A stretch of 64,000 nt of DNA from Streptomyces dangxiongensis. GTDB lineage: Bacteria > Actinomycetota > Actinomycetes > Streptomycetales > Streptomycetaceae. Shown piece after piece: positions 17,201 through 26,481 of the stretch. Location of the stretch: the NCBI RefSeq assembly GCF_003675325.1, contig NZ_CP033073.1, positions 3,224,001 through 3,288,000 on the forward strand. The letters are read 5' to 3'. Under the pieces are notes generated by a model that did not search any database, was not told where the DNA came from, and saw only the letters and a list, made by a program, of their open reading frames with translations. The translations under genes and the position numbers were made by a program. The number at the start of each line of letters is the position of its first letter. The stretch's first letter is position 1.

Positions 17201-18076
17201 ATGAGTTACGGGCAGGGGGGACCCCAGTCTCAGTGGGATCCCTGGAAACCGCATTCCCAGCAGCCGTGGAACAGCGCAGCCGACGACGGGTCGCCGGACT
17301 GGGCCGCGCTCGCCGAGGCCTCGGAGACGCGGAACAAGCGCCGCAAGCTGCTGTTCACAGCCGGCGGCGCGCTCGCCACCGTCGCGATAGGCACCGCGGT
17401 CGCCATGGCCGTCGTCTCCGCGAACGGCGGTGACGACCGGGCGGGCCCCGGCAGCCTGCCCGCCAGCGCCCCGCTGCCCGGCACCGGCACCGCGACGCCG
17501 TCGTTCGCGCCCACCAGCGCCCCGCCGCCGCTGGACCCCAAGGAGTTCATCTCCAGCGCCAGGAAGGACACCGCCCCGCTCGGCCCCGACACGCTGTTCC
17601 CGGGCACGCGGGTGACCATCGGCGGCACGGTGTACAAGAAGGGCCTGACGGCGGACACCACGAGCTGTGCCACGGCCGCCGGCGCCACCCTGCCCAAGAT
17701 CCTCACCGCCAACGGCTGCACCCGTCTGATGCGGGTGACCTACACCGACGGCGGCATCGGGGTCACCGTCGGCGTCGCCGTCTTCGACACCGCGGCCCAG
17801 GCCACGAAGGCCCGCTCCCAGACCGACGACAGGAGCATCGTGCGCTCGCTGTTCGGCAAGGGGGTCAAGCCGTTCTGCGACGGGGCGTTCTGCCGCTCGA
17901 CCCGCAACGCCTACGGCCGCTACGCCTACTTCACGATCTCCGGCTTCACCAGCGGCAAGGACGTCACCACCAAGGACACCACGGTCTTCCGCACCGGCAA
18001 CGACCTGGCCCAGTTCACCGTCAACCAGATCCACCGCCGCGGCCAGGCCCAGGCGTCGGCCGCCGCCGAACGGTAG
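17201..18076 (+). CDS. Membrane-anchored hypothetical protein
   Basis: A 291-residue protein. The N-terminus is Gln/Trp/Pro-rich (SYGQGGPQSQWDPWKP), then RNKRRK precedes one membrane segment (about residues 50-70, LLFTAGGALATVAIGTAVAM). An Ala/Pro/Thr-rich linker leads to an exported domain from about 112, with conserved-looking SCATAAGATLPKILTANGC and a second Cys pair in KPFCDGAFCRS. Four cysteines outside suggest disulfides. The family is not recognised. ATG 17201 is preferred over ATG 17192 because of the -10 box spacing. It is divergent from rplM. Confidence 0.82.
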   Translation: MSYGQGGPQSQWDPWKPHSQQPWNSAADDGSPDWAALAEASETRNKRRKLLFTAGGALATVAIGTAVAMAVVSANGGDDRAGPGSLPASAPLPGTGTATPSFAPTSAPPPLDPKEFISSARKDTAPLGPDTLFPGTRVTIGGTVYKKGLTADTTSCATAAGATLPKILTANGCTRLMRVTYTDGGIGVTVGVAVFDTAAQATKARSQTDDRSIVRSLFGKGVKPFCDGAFCRSTRNAYGRYAYFTISGFTSGKDVTTKDTTVFRTGNDLAQFTVNQIHRRGQAQASAAAER

Positions 18077-18084
18077 CGACCGGG

Positions 18085-18420
18085 CGGCGGCATTCGGACG
18101 CCGGGCGCCCAGCGCCGCTTCGGACGCAGCGGGACCACCGCCGACTCCAACTGGGTACGCAGCGTCATCTTCGAGACACCCCCCGTCCGCTCGGTGAAGC
18201 GGATCGGGATCTCGCCGGGTGAACGAGCACAGCAGGGCGGAGGTGCCCAGCATGAAGGCCAGGCTGAGCAGGCGCGTCCCGGTCGGCCCGAAGCGGCCGT
18301 CCACGACGGCGGCGAGCACCGGTTGGAGCTGCGGCGAGCCGGAGAAGCCGGACCCACTGAAGAAGTCATTGCGTTGTCCAACCCCGGGCCGTGAAGACCC
18401 GTCGGCCCCCCAGCCAACCC
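18085..18420 (-). pseudogene. Decayed C-terminal fragment of a family 2 glycosyltransferase (polyprenol-phosphate mannose synthase-like)
   Basis: No intact ORF spans this 380-nt gap, but two minus-strand frames hold pieces that join into one protein. One frame reads LDNAMTSSV near 18380 and later GEIPIRFTERTGGVSKM near 18190, continuing TLRTQLESAVVPLR. The other frame between them reads LQPVLAAVVDGRFGPTGTRL and LLSLAFMLGTSALL. The E-I-P-I-x-F-x-E-R-x-x-G-x-S-K-M block is the C-terminal signature of dolichol/polyprenol-phosphate mannosyltransferases. At least two frameshifts are needed and the N-terminal catalytic part is missing, so this is a remnant. It lies just downstream of truA. Confidence 0.55.
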
Positions 18421-18457
18421 CGGTCAGCCCCATCGATCTCCTGGCCGGGAGGCGAAA

Positions 18458-19321
18458 CTAACAGGCTTCGCAACCCCTGGTCCCGGGAAGCGAGCGCTTG
18501 TTCCGCGCCTCCTTGTTACGGGCCGCCAACAGCTCGTCGGCGGGGTAGCCGACCTCCTCCAGGGTCAGCCCGTGCGGCCGTACGACATGGACGGCGGAGT
18601 CCCGCACGCCGGCGGCCAGCACCTTCCCCGGCCACTCCGGTCCCCGGTGCCCGTCGCCCACGAACAGCAGCGCCCCGATCAGGGACCGCACCATGTTGTG
18701 GCAGAACGCGTCCGCGCGCACGGTGGCGGTGATGATCCCGTCGGCCCCCCGCACCAGGCTCAGCTCCTGGAGCGTCCGGATGGTCGTCGCCCCCTCCCGC
18801 CGCTTGCAGTAGGCGGCGAAGTCGTGCTCCCCCAGCAACGCCCGGGCCGCCTCGTTCATGGCGTCCACGTCGAGCGGCCAGTCGTGCCACAGCACGTGGT
18901 GGCGCAGCAGCGGATCCACCCCGCCCGGATGGTCGGTGACCCGGTACGCGTACCGCCGCCAGACCGCCGAGAACCGGGCGTCGAACCCGGCCGGAACCTC
19001 GGACAGCCGCCACACCCGGACGTCCTTCGGCAGCCGCCCCGCGAGCCGCTTGAGCAGCTTCTCCCCGTGCTCGGCCCACAGCTCGGCCGGCAGGTCGACG
19101 TGCGCCACCTGCCCGCGCGCGTGCACCCCCGCGTCGGTCCGCCCGGCCACGGTCAGGTCGTACGTCCGTGTCGACCGCGTCACCGTCCGCAGGGCGTCCT
19201 CGATCTCCCCCTGCACGGTCCGCCTGCCGCCGGCCTGCTTGGCCCAGCCGTGGAAACCACTGCCGTCGTAGGACAGGTCGAGGCGGATGCGCACGAGTCC
19301 GGGCTGTACTTCGTCACTCAC
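18458..19321 (-). CDS. truA: tRNA pseudouridine synthase A
   Basis: Isomerises uridines 38-40 in tRNA anticodon arms. The 287-residue protein has the nucleophile Asp63 in [13 protein letters not shown], plus [16 protein letters not shown] at the N-terminus and [14 protein letters not shown] in the C-terminal half. The C-terminal tail ([19 protein letters not shown]) is basic with two cysteines and is not part of the core. It follows rplQ, the usual place, but a hairpin intervenes. GTG or ATG usage at the start does not change the fold. Confidence 0.96.
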   Translation of the reverse strand: MSDEVQPGLVRIRLDLSYDGSGFHGWAKQAGGRRTVQGEIEDALRTVTRSTRTYDLTVAGRTDAGVHARGQVAHVDLPAELWAEHGEKLLKRLAGRLPKDVRVWRLSEVPAGFDARFSAVWRRYAYRVTDHPGGVDPLLRHHVLWHDWPLDVDAMNEAARALLGEHDFAAYCKRREGATTIRTLQELSLVRGADGIITATVRADAFCHNMVRSLIGALLFVGDGHRGPEWPGKVLAAGVRDSAVHVVRPHGLTLEEVGYPADELLAARNKEARNKRSLPGTRGCEAC

Positions 19322-19361
19322 GTAGGGATCCTCTCAGGGCGAAGCCGTGGGGAGAACGCGA

Positions 19362-19394
19362 GAGCGGGCCCGCCCAAGAAGGGCGGACCCGCTC
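19362..19394 (-). terminator. Terminator after rplQ
   Basis: GAGCGGGCCCGCCC pairs with GGGCGGACCCGCTC except one mismatch, around a 5-nt loop AAGAA, 19 nt past the rplQ stop. It marks the end of the alpha operon before truA. Confidence 0.7.
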
Positions 19395-19412
19395 ACAGCG
19401 TCAGGCGGAGCC

Positions 19413-19913
19413 TCAGGCGTCCTTGGACTCTTCGGCCGGAGCCTCGGTGCCCTCGGTCTGCTCGGCCTTGGTGTCCTCGGCCTTGGCCTCGTCGGACTCC
19501 TTGACCGCGCGCTTGGTGGCGGCCTCGGCCTCACCCACGGCGTTCTGCTGCACCGTCAGCGCCTCGACCAGCTCGATGACGGCCATGGGCGCGTTGTCGC
19601 CACGGCGGTTACCGATCTTGGTGATGCGGGTGTAGCCACCCGGACGGTTCTCGTACCGCGGGCCGATCTCGGTGAAGAGCGCGTGCACGATGCTCTTGTC
19701 CGTGATGACCTGGAGCACCTGGCGGCGGTTGTGAAGGTCGCCCTTCTTCGCCTTGGTGACCAGACGCTCGGCGTACGGACGCAGCTTGCGCGCCTTCGCC
19801 TCGGTGGTGGTGATACGGCCGTGCTCGAAGAGCGCCTTCGCGAGGTTCGCGAGGAGCAGCTTCTCGTGCGCGGCGCTGCCGCCCAGACGGGCACCCTTGG
19901 TGGGCTTCGGCAT
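19413..19913 (-). CDS. rplQ: 50S ribosomal protein L17 (bL17)
   Basis: A large-subunit protein near the exit-tunnel region. The first about 120 residues match the family ([36 protein letters not shown]). The remaining about 45 residues form an acidic Glu/Ala tail ([18 protein letters not shown]) absent from shorter bacterial L17. Last gene of the alpha operon. Confidence 0.97.
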   Translation of the reverse strand: MPKPTKGARLGGSAAHEKLLLANLAKALFEHGRITTTEAKARKLRPYAERLVTKAKKGDLHNRRQVLQVITDKSIVHALFTEIGPRYENRPGGYTRITKIGNRRGDNAPMAVIELVEALTVQQNAVGEAEAATKRAVKESDEAKAEDTKAEQTEGTEAPAEESKDA

Positions 19914-20031
19914 GGTGTCTCTCCTAGGTGTCTGCCCCGGCCGTATCAGGTACCGGGGTCAGTGTCCGAGCGGGCGATCACCCGTCGGAGATCCGGGCGC
20001 CTTCTTCAAGACACCCGGAGGGTCCGCGCCC

Positions 20032-20084
20032 CGTCAGGGGCGCGGGGAACCGCACGACCCGCCACAGCGGGCCGGCAGCCGCAG
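20032..20084 (+). repeat. Dispersed intergenic repeat, copy 2
   Basis: GGGCGCGGGGAACCGCACGA followed by CCCGCCACAGCGGGC, between rpoA and rplQ. It matches the cores at 5885-5980 and 14231-14262. It enlarges the rpoA-rplQ gap to 193 nt. Confidence 0.6.
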
Positions 20085-20106
20085 AACCGGCCTCCTCGCG
20101 GAGCGC

Positions 20107-21129
20107 TCAGTACTGCTCGGTCTCGACGAACCCGGCGTCCGCGTCGTCGTCGGCGCCGAAGGCGTCGGCGGCGGCGGTCGGGTCGAATCCGGGCGGGCTG
20201 TCCTTCAGGGCCAGGCCCATGCCGGCCAGCTTCGCCTTGACCTCGTCGATGGACTTCGCACCGAAGTTGCGGATGTCCAGCAGGTCGGCCTCGGAGCGCG
20301 CGACCAGCTCACCCACGGAGTGGATGCCCTCACGCTTGAGGCAGTTGTAGGAGCGGACCGTCAGCTCCAGCTCCTCGATCGGCAGCGCGAGGTCGGCGGC
20401 CAGGGCGGCGTCCGTCGGGGACGGACCCATGTCGATGCCCTCGGCGTCGATGTTCAGCTCGCGGGCGAGACCGAACAGCTCGACCAGCGTCTTGCCCGCG
20501 GAGGCCATGGCGTCACGCGGACGCATCGCCTGCTTGGTCTCGACGTCGACGATCAGCTTGTCGAAGTCGGTGCGCTGCTCGACACGCGTGGCCTCGACCT
20601 TGTACGTGACCTTCAGCACCGGCGAGTAGATGGAGTCGACCGGGATACGGCCGATCTCCTGGCCCACCTGCTTGTTCTGCACGGCGGAGACGTAACCGCG
20701 ACCGCGCTCGACGGTCAGCTCCATCTCCAGCTTGCCCTTGCCGTTGAGCGTGGCGAGGACCAGGTCGGGGTTGTGCACCTCGACACCGGCCGGGGGCGCG
20801 ATGTCGGCGGCGGTGACCAGACCCGGGCCCTGCTTGCGCAGGTACATCACGACCGGCTCGTCGTGCTCCGAGGAGACGACAAGCTGCTTGATGTTGAGGA
20901 TCAGGTCGGTGACGTCCTCCTTGACGCCCGGCACGGTGGTGAACTCGTGCAGCACGCCGTCGATCCGGATGGAGGTGACGGCGGCACCCGGGATGGAGGA
21001 CAGGAGGGTACGGCGCAGGGAGTTGCCGAGGGTGTAGCCGAAGCCCGGCTCCAGCGGCTCGATGACGAACCGGGAGCGGAACTCGTCGACGACCTCTTCG
21101 GTCAACGAGGGACGCTGAGCGATCAGCAT
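20107..21129 (-). CDS. rpoA: DNA-directed RNA polymerase subunit alpha
   Basis: Dimerises to nucleate core RNA polymerase and contacts UP elements and activators. 340 residues: N-terminal assembly domain (about 1-230, [25 protein letters not shown]), a flexible linker, and the C-terminal domain (about 245-315, [19 protein letters not shown]). A short acidic tail follows. Downstream of rpsK as in the standard alpha operon. There is no rpsD between rpsK and rpoA, as usual in streptomycetes. Confidence 0.98.
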   Translation of the reverse strand: MLIAQRPSLTEEVVDEFRSRFVIEPLEPGFGYTLGNSLRRTLLSSIPGAAVTSIRIDGVLHEFTTVPGVKEDVTDLILNIKQLVVSSEHDEPVVMYLRKQGPGLVTAADIAPPAGVEVHNPDLVLATLNGKGKLEMELTVERGRGYVSAVQNKQVGQEIGRIPVDSIYSPVLKVTYKVEATRVEQRTDFDKLIVDVETKQAMRPRDAMASAGKTLVELFGLARELNIDAEGIDMGPSPTDAALAADLALPIEELELTVRSYNCLKREGIHSVGELVARSEADLLDIRNFGAKSIDEVKAKLAGMGLALKDSPPGFDPTAAADAFGADDDADAGFVETEQY

Positions 21130-21284
21130 GAGTGGATCAGATCCTTCATTCGTGGACGCCCGCTATTTGACGTCCGACAAAACCGTGCGTTCGCACCGCA
21201 CGGGTATGGCAAGGGTACGGGCGATACGGCCCTTTCACGGAGCCGTACCGCCCGGAAACCCCAGACCGACACGCGGCCGACGCG

Positions 21285-21689
21285 TCAGACGCGACGACGC
21301 TTCGGCGGGCGGCAGCCGTTGTGCGGGGTCGGGGTGACGTCCTGGATGGAGCCGACCTCGAGACCCGTGGCCTGCAGGGAACGGATCGCGGTCTCACGAC
21401 CGGCACCCGGGCCCTTGACGAACACGTCGACGCGGCGCATGCCGTGCTCCTGCGCGCGGCGTGCAGCCGACTCGGCGGCCATCTGCGCGGCGAACGGCGT
21501 GGACTTCCGGGAGCCCTTGAAGCCGACGTGGCCGGCGGAGGCCCAGGAGATCACGTTGCCGGACGGGTCCGTGATGGAGACGATCGTGTTGTTGAACGTG
21601 CTCTTGATGTAGGCATTGCCATGAGCGACGTTCTTCTTTTCCTTGCGGCGCACCTTCTTGACGGCGCCCTGACGTCCCTTGGGGGGCAT
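21285..21689 (-). CDS. rpsK: 30S ribosomal protein S11 (uS11)
   Basis: A platform protein near the E site and the mRNA exit. 134 residues with [19 protein letters not shown] [32 protein letters not shown] and the end [14 protein letters not shown], all standard. The N-terminus [19 protein letters not shown] is basic. It lies 64 nt after rpsM. Confidence 0.97.
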   Translation of the reverse strand: MPPKGRQGAVKKVRRKEKKNVAHGNAYIKSTFNNTIVSITDPSGNVISWASAGHVGFKGSRKSTPFAAQMAAESAARRAQEHGMRRVDVFVKGPGAGRETAIRSLQATGLEVGSIQDVTPTPHNGCRPPKRRRV

Positions 21690-21753
21690 CTACTTACTCC
21701 TAGGGAGGTGGTCGGTCCTACAGCGAAGACCGTGGACAGATGTCCGCTGCGGA

Positions 21754-22134
21754 CTACTTCTTGCCCGGCTTCTTCTTGCCGGCGATGGCGCGACGCGGAC
21801 CCTTGCGGGTACGAGCGTTGGTGCTGGTGCGCTGACCGCGGACAGGCAGACCGCGACGGTGACGGAGACCCTGGTAGGTACCGATCTCGACCTTGCGGCG
21901 GATGTCGGCCTGGATCTCGCGACGGAGGTCACCCTCGGTCTTGATGTTGTTGTCGACGTACTCGCGGATCGCGACCAACTGCTCTTCGGACAGGTCACGG
22001 ACGCGGGCGTTCGGGTCGACGCCGGTCGCAGCCAGCGTCTCCTTCGAGAGGGTCCGGCCGATGCCGAACACGTAGGTGAGCGCGATCTCCACGCGCTTGT
22101 CGCGCGGGATGTCGACACCGGAAACGCGTGCCAT
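21754..22134 (-). CDS. rpsM: 30S ribosomal protein S13 (uS13)
   Basis: A head protein that contacts the P-site tRNA and the 50S bridge. 126 residues with [31 protein letters not shown] [20 protein letters not shown] and the basic end [11 protein letters not shown]. Between rpmJ and rpsK in the alpha operon. Confidence 0.97.
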   Translation of the reverse strand: MARVSGVDIPRDKRVEIALTYVFGIGRTLSKETLAATGVDPNARVRDLSEEQLVAIREYVDNNIKTEGDLRREIQADIRRKVEIGTYQGLRHRRGLPVRGQRTSTNARTRKGPRRAIAGKKKPGKK

Positions 22135-22330
22135 TCAATGGCTCCTGGTGAATCTTCGGAGGTCTTCCACAGGACCGGTTCCCGGCCGCCGTACCAGGTA
22201 CGAACCGGGTCCCCGGCCTCCGACCGGGGGTGTCAAGCCGCTCGCGACGACTTGGGCCCTGCGTATGAACATATTCAGCTCGCGTCGCGCGAATCTCTGC
22301 GATAGCGGTGCAGAGGGTGGTGTTCCTGCG

Positions 22331-22444
22331 TCAGCCCTGGCGCTGCTTGTGGCGCGGGTTCTCGCAGATGACCATGACCCGGCCGTGACGGCGGATCACC
22401 CTGCACTTGTCGCAGATCTTCTTGACGCTCGGCTTGACCTTCAT
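22331..22444 (-). CDS. rpmJ: 50S ribosomal protein L36 (bL36), zinc-binding form
   Basis: A 37-residue protein, [17 protein letters not shown] and onward to [10 protein letters not shown]. It keeps the zinc ribbon C-x2-C ... C-x4-H, so it is the Cys-containing (C+) version. Streptomycetes often carry a second, Cys-free copy under Zur control elsewhere; none is visible here. Sits 60 nt after infA and 196 nt before rpsM. Confidence 0.95.
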   Translation of the reverse strand: MKVKPSVKKICDKCRVIRRHGRVMVICENPRHKQRQG

Positions 22445-22504
22445 GGGGTGAGGTTCTCCGGGTCAGTGCCATCGCTCCGGGCGGGCCCGGGGCTCGGGCA
22501 AGAT

Positions 22505-22726
22505 CTACTTGTACCGGTAGACGATCCGGCCACGCGTGAGGTCGTACGGAGAAAGCTCCACCACGACCCGGTCATCAGGGAGGATACGGATGTAGTGCAT
22601 ACGCATCTTGCCGCTGATGTGTGCCAGGACCTGGTGGCCGTTCTGGAGCTCGACCTTGAACATGGCGTTCGGAAGAGACTCGACGACAGTGCCCTCGATC
22701 TCGATGGCACCTTGCTTCTTGGCCAC
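22505..22726 (-). CDS. infA: Translation initiation factor IF-1
   Basis: Binds the A site of the 30S subunit during initiation. 73 residues, an OB fold starting [19 protein letters not shown], with [20 protein letters not shown] and the end [14 protein letters not shown] start. First gene of the infA-rpmJ-rpsM-rpsK-rpoA-rplQ unit. Confidence 0.97.
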   Translation of the reverse strand: MAKKQGAIEIEGTVVESLPNAMFKVELQNGHQVLAHISGKMRMHYIRILPDDRVVVELSPYDLTRGRIVYRYK

Positions 22727-22828
22727 GCTTCGCCCTTCGAATCGACTACCTTGATCGACCCTCGGGCATTCCCTGGGATTCCCTTGCGGGAGCATGCGGA
22801 CATGCGGGTGCACGAGAGCCGACGAGTC

Positions 22829-22858
22829 AGTCTACGTCGGCACACCCGGAAAGGCGAA
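22829..22858 (-). promoter_or_regulatory. Promoter of the infA-alpha operon
   Basis: Minus strand: TTCGCC, 18 nt, TAGACT. Start of transcription is expected near 22822, about 95 nt before infA. It lies in the gap after map, so the alpha genes need not depend on the spc transcript. Confidence 0.55.
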
Positions 22859-22888
22859 TCGAGGAAGTCTGCCCCACGCGGGTGATCC

Positions 22889-23725
22889 TTATGCGAGCGG
22901 GTCCGGAGCGGTCGTGATGCCGTACTCCGCCAGCTTCGCCCGGCCGCCGTCCGGGGCCGTCAGGACCAGCGGCCCCTGCTCGGTGAGGGCGACCGAGTGC
23001 TCCCAGTGGGAGGACCAGGTGCCGTCCGTGGTGATGACGGTCCAGTCGTCCTCGAGGACCTCGGTGCGCGGGGTGCCGAGGGAGACCATCGGCTCGATCG
23101 CCAGGCAGAAACCGGGGACCAGCTTCGGGCCCTTGCCGCGCCGGCGGTCGACGTAGTTCAGCAGGTGCGGGTCCATGTGCATCTCGGTGCCGATGCCGTG
23201 GCCGCCGTAGTCCTCGATGATCCCGTACCTGCCGCCGCCGGGCTTGGGCTGGCGGCGGATGTACGTCTCGATCGCCCGGGAGATGTCGACCAGGCGGTTG
23301 CCCTGCTTCATGGCCGCGATGCCGGCCCACATCGACTCCTCCGTCACCCGCGACAGCTCGATCAGCTCGGGCGCGTGCCCGGAGCCGACGAACGCCGTGT
23401 AGGCCGCGTCGCCGTGCCAGCCGTCGACGATCGCGCCGCAGTCGATGGAGATGATGTCGCCGTCCTTCAGGACGACGTCACCGGAGGGGATGCCGTGCAC
23501 GACGACATCGTTCACGGAGGTGCAGATGGTGGCCGGGAAGCCGCCGTAACCGAGGAAGTTCGACCGGGCGCCGTGCTCGGCGAGCACCTTGCGGGCCACC
23601 TCGTCCAGATCCCTGGTGCTGGCACCCGGCACGGCGGCCTCGCGCGTGGCCGCGTGGATGGCGGCGACGACCAGGCCCGCCGCCCGCATCCTGGCGATCT
23701 GCTCGGGGGTCTTGATCTGCACCAT
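22889..23725 (-). CDS. map: Methionine aminopeptidase, type I
   Basis: Removes the initiator Met from new proteins. 278 residues. The dinuclear metal ligands are visible in order: DCGAIVDGWHGDAAYT (two Asp), YGGHGIGTEMH (His), CLAIEPM (Glu) and WSSHWEHSVALTE (Glu). The ATG giving MVQIKTPEQIARMR is used; a GTG 24 nt upstream is in frame. After adk, as in the classical spc tail. Confidence 0.97.
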   Translation of the reverse strand: MVQIKTPEQIARMRAAGLVVAAIHAATREAAVPGASTRDLDEVARKVLAEHGARSNFLGYGGFPATICTSVNDVVVHGIPSGDVVLKDGDIISIDCGAIVDGWHGDAAYTAFVGSGHAPELIELSRVTEESMWAGIAAMKQGNRLVDISRAIETYIRRQPKPGGGRYGIIEDYGGHGIGTEMHMDPHLLNYVDRRRGKGPKLVPGFCLAIEPMVSLGTPRTEVLEDDWTVITTDGTWSSHWEHSVALTEQGPLVLTAPDGGRAKLAEYGITTAPDPLA

Positions 23726-23779
23726 GGGGGGCCTGCGCTCTCCGTCACTCACGTCGGCTGGGTTACCTGTACAACAGTA

Positions 23780-23841
23780 CGGCCGCGGCGCCCAGGGGGT
23801 CTCCCCGGACGGAGTCCGGGAGGAGGAGGGCACCGCGGCCG
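23780..23841 (-). terminator. Hairpin between adk and map
   Basis: CGGCCGCGG and CCGCGGCCG form a 9-bp outer stem enclosing a second GGAC/GTCC-type stem, 14 nt past the adk stop. It may terminate or attenuate transcription into map. Confidence 0.4.
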
Positions 23842-23854
23842 GAAGGGCCGGGAT

Positions 23855-24517
23855 CTACTGCTCGGCCTTCTCGCGCTTGAGGGCCTCCAGCGCCCGCTGC
23901 GTGATCTCGTCCACCGGGCCCAGGGAGGAGATCGTCACGACCAGGCCCTGCGCCTTGTAGTAGTCGATGATCGGCTCGGTCTGCGTGTGGTAGACCTCGA
24001 GCCGCTTACGGACGGTGTCCTCGGAGTCGTCGTCGCGCTGGTACAGCTCACCGCCGCAGACGTCGCAGACGCCCTCCTGCTTCGCCGGGCTGTACGTCAC
24101 GTGGAAGACGTGCGAGGAGTCGTTGCGGCAGATGCGCCGGCCGGCGATCCGCTTGACGACCTCTTCCTCGGGGACCTCCAGGTCCAGGACCGCGTCCAGC
24201 GTGATCTCCTCGGTCTCCAGCAGCTCGTCCAGCGCCTGGGCCTGCGAGACATTGCGCGGGAAGCCGTCCAGCAGGAAACCGCCCTCGGCGTCCGGCTGCT
24301 CCATGCGGTCCTTGGCCATCGCGATGGTCACCTCGTCGGGTACGAGGTTGCCGGCGTCCATGTAGGACTTCGCGAGCTTGCCCAGCTCGGTCTGCTGGCT
24401 GATGTTGGCCCGGAACAGGTCGCCCGTGGAGATGTGCGGGATGGTCAGCTGCTCTGCGAGCCGGACGGCTTGCGTTCCCTTACCGGCACCCGGCGGCCCG
24501 ACGAGGACGATACGCAT
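23855..24517 (-). CDS. adk: Adenylate kinase
   Basis: Balances ATP, ADP and AMP. 220 residues; P-loop GPPGAGKGT at 7-15, AMP site STGDLFRANI, GFLLDGFPRN, and a long LID. In the LID the zinc-type set is partial: ICRND ... GVCDVCGGELYQRDDD, three Cys plus Asp rather than four Cys. The start codon overlaps the secY stop by one base (TGATG), indicating translational coupling. Confidence 0.97.
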   Translation of the reverse strand: MRIVLVGPPGAGKGTQAVRLAEQLTIPHISTGDLFRANISQQTELGKLAKSYMDAGNLVPDEVTIAMAKDRMEQPDAEGGFLLDGFPRNVSQAQALDELLETEEITLDAVLDLEVPEEEVVKRIAGRRICRNDSSHVFHVTYSPAKQEGVCDVCGGELYQRDDDSEDTVRKRLEVYHTQTEPIIDYYKAQGLVVTISSLGPVDEITQRALEALKREKAEQ

Positions 24518-25833
24518 CAGCGGAGGAACCCTTCGTAATTGCGCTGCTGGAGCTGGCTCTCGATCTGCTTCACCGTCTCGAGGCCGACACCCACGATGAT
24601 GAGGATGCTGGTGCCGCCGAAGGGGAAGTTCTGGCTTGCCCCAAAGCCCACCAACGCCATTGTCGGTACGAGAGCGATCAGGCCCAGATACAGCGAACCC
24701 GGCCAGGTGATCCGGTTGAGCACGTAACTGAGGTACTCAGCGGTCGGTCGGCCAGCCCGGATGCCCGGGATGAAGCCACCATACTTCTTCATGTTGTCGG
24801 CGACTTCCTCGGGGTTGAAGGAGATCGCCACGTAGAAGAACGCGAAGAAAACGATCAGCAGGAAGTACGTGGTGATGTAGATCGGGTGGTCGCCCTTGGT
24901 CAGGTTCTGCTCGACCCAGGTCTTCCAGCCCGACTTGTCGTTCCCCGCGAACTGGGCGACCAGCGCCGGGATGTAGAGCAGCGACGAGGCGAAGATGACG
25001 GGGATCACACCCGCCTGGTTCACCTTGAGCGGGATGTAGGTGGACGTACCGCCGTAGGACCGACGGCCGATCATCCGCTTCGCGTACTGCACCGGGACGC
25101 GGCGCTGGGCCTGCTCGACGAAGACGACGAGCCCGACCATGACCAGGCCCACCGCGATGACGGTGCCGAACTCGATCCAGCCGCCGGCCAGCGTGCCCTG
25201 CTTCTTGATGGCCCACAGCGCGGACGGGAACGTCGCGGCGATCGAGATGAACATCAGGATCGACATGCCGTTGCCGATGCCGCGGTCGGTGACCAGTTCA
25301 CCGAGCCACATCACGACGGCCGTACCCGCGGTCATGCAGATGACCATGGTGATCGTCGTGAAGATGGCCTGGTCGGGAACGATGCTCGACGCGACCGAGC
25401 AGCCGCTGAAGAGCGCGCCGCTGCGGGCGGTGGCGACCAGGCCGGTGCCCTGGAGGATGGCCAGCGCCACGGTGAGGTAGCGGGTGTACTGCGTGATCTT
25501 CGCCGTGCCGGCCTGGCCCTCCTTCTTCAGGGCCTCCAGACGCGGGATGACCACCGTCAGTAGCTGAAGGATGATGCTGGCGGTGATGTACGGCATGATG
25601 CCGAGCGCGAAGACCGTGATCTGGAGCAGCGCGCCACCGCTGAACATGTTCACGAGACCGAACAGGCCCTGGTTGCCCGACGCCTCGTTCACACACTTCT
25701 GGACGGCCTGGTAGTTGACGCCGGGGATGGGAATGTGGGTACCGACCCGGTAGACCACGATGATGCCCAGCGTGAAGAGCAGCTTCTTGCGCAGGTCGGG
25801 CGTCCTGAACGCCCGGGCGAACGCGGTGAGCAC
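24517..25833 (-). CDS. secY: Preprotein translocase subunit SecY
   Basis: The channel of the Sec translocon in the cytoplasmic membrane. 438 residues with about ten membrane helices; typical segments include IPIPGVNYQAVQKCV near the N-terminus, FALGIMPYITASIILQLL, and ITWPGSLYLG with GVGLETVKQIESQLQQRNYEGF at the end. GTG start preceded by AGGAGG. It is separated from rplO by 190 nt with a strong hairpin, so it may have its own promoter. Confidence 0.97.
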   Translation of the reverse strand: MLTAFARAFRTPDLRKKLLFTLGIIVVYRVGTHIPIPGVNYQAVQKCVNEASGNQGLFGLVNMFSGGALLQITVFALGIMPYITASIILQLLTVVIPRLEALKKEGQAGTAKITQYTRYLTVALAILQGTGLVATARSGALFSGCSVASSIVPDQAIFTTITMVICMTAGTAVVMWLGELVTDRGIGNGMSILMFISIAATFPSALWAIKKQGTLAGGWIEFGTVIAVGLVMVGLVVFVEQAQRRVPVQYAKRMIGRRSYGGTSTYIPLKVNQAGVIPVIFASSLLYIPALVAQFAGNDKSGWKTWVEQNLTKGDHPIYITTYFLLIVFFAFFYVAISFNPEEVADNMKKYGGFIPGIRAGRPTAEYLSYVLNRITWPGSLYLGLIALVPTMALVGFGASQNFPFGGTSILIIVGVGLETVKQIESQLQQRNYEGFLR

Positions 25834-25952
25834 GGTGCCTCCTGCGACCCCCGCGCAACTGCGTCAAGGGTGACGGTCTGAGGTTCGACGAATACGAAAA
25901 AGAACAGTGCAGGCCACCATACCGGCGACACTGCCTCCCTAGGAACGACCAA

Positions 25953-25983
25953 CCGGGGATACCTCATTGTGAGGTATCCCCGG
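25953..25983 (-). terminator. Strong hairpin between rplO and secY
   Basis: CCGGGGATACCTCA and TGAGGTATCCCCGG form a perfect 14-bp stem with a 3-nt TTG loop, 40 nt past the rplO stop. Partial termination inside the spc operon is the likely effect. Confidence 0.65.
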
Positions 25984-26023
25984 TCGGGTTCGTTCTACGT
26001 CATCGAGGCGTCGCCTGAGCGAC

Positions 26024-26479
26024 TCAGACGAGCTCGGTGACCGTGCCGCCGGCGGCGGTGATCTTCTCCTTGGCGGAACCGGAGACGGCGTCGACCGTCA
26101 CCTGGAGCGCCACGGAGATCTCGCCCTGGCCGAGGACCTTGACGAGGCTGTTCTTGCGAACGGCACCCTTCGCGATCAGCGACTCGACGGTGACCTCACC
26201 ACCCTCGGGGTAGAGAGAGGCCAGCTTGTCGAGGTTCACGACCTGGTACTCGGTCTTGAACGGGTTCTTGAAGCCCTTGAGCTTCGGGAGACGCATGTGG
26301 AGGGGCATCTGGCCACCCTCGAAGCGCTCCGGAACCTGGTAGCGGGCCTTCGTGCCCTTGGTACCACGACCGGCCGTCTTACCCTTCGACGCCTCACCGC
26401 GACCCACACGGGTCTTCGCGGTCTTGGCGCCCGGGGCGGGACGGAGGTTGTGGATCTTCAGCGGGTTGTTCTCCGCCAT
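26024..26479 (-). CDS. rplO: 50S ribosomal protein L15 (uL15)
   Basis: A central large-subunit protein. 151 residues with [20 protein letters not shown], a glycine/lysine-rich N-terminal region, [19 protein letters not shown] and a C-terminal globular part. Starts 2 nt past the rpmD stop, so translation is probably coupled. Confidence 0.97.
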   Translation of the reverse strand: MAENNPLKIHNLRPAPGAKTAKTRVGRGEASKGKTAGRGTKGTKARYQVPERFEGGQMPLHMRLPKLKGFKNPFKTEYQVVNLDKLASLYPEGGEVTVESLIAKGAVRKNSLVKVLGQGEISVALQVTVDAVSGSAKEKITAAGGTVTELV

Positions 26480-26481
26480 GA

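Noticed and set aside
17084..18433. Minus-strand ORF of 449 codons covering the pseudogene region
   Set aside because: Most of it is antisense to the real plus-strand gene at 17201-18076. Only the part beyond 18076 carries glycosyltransferase-like sequence, and that is split between frames.
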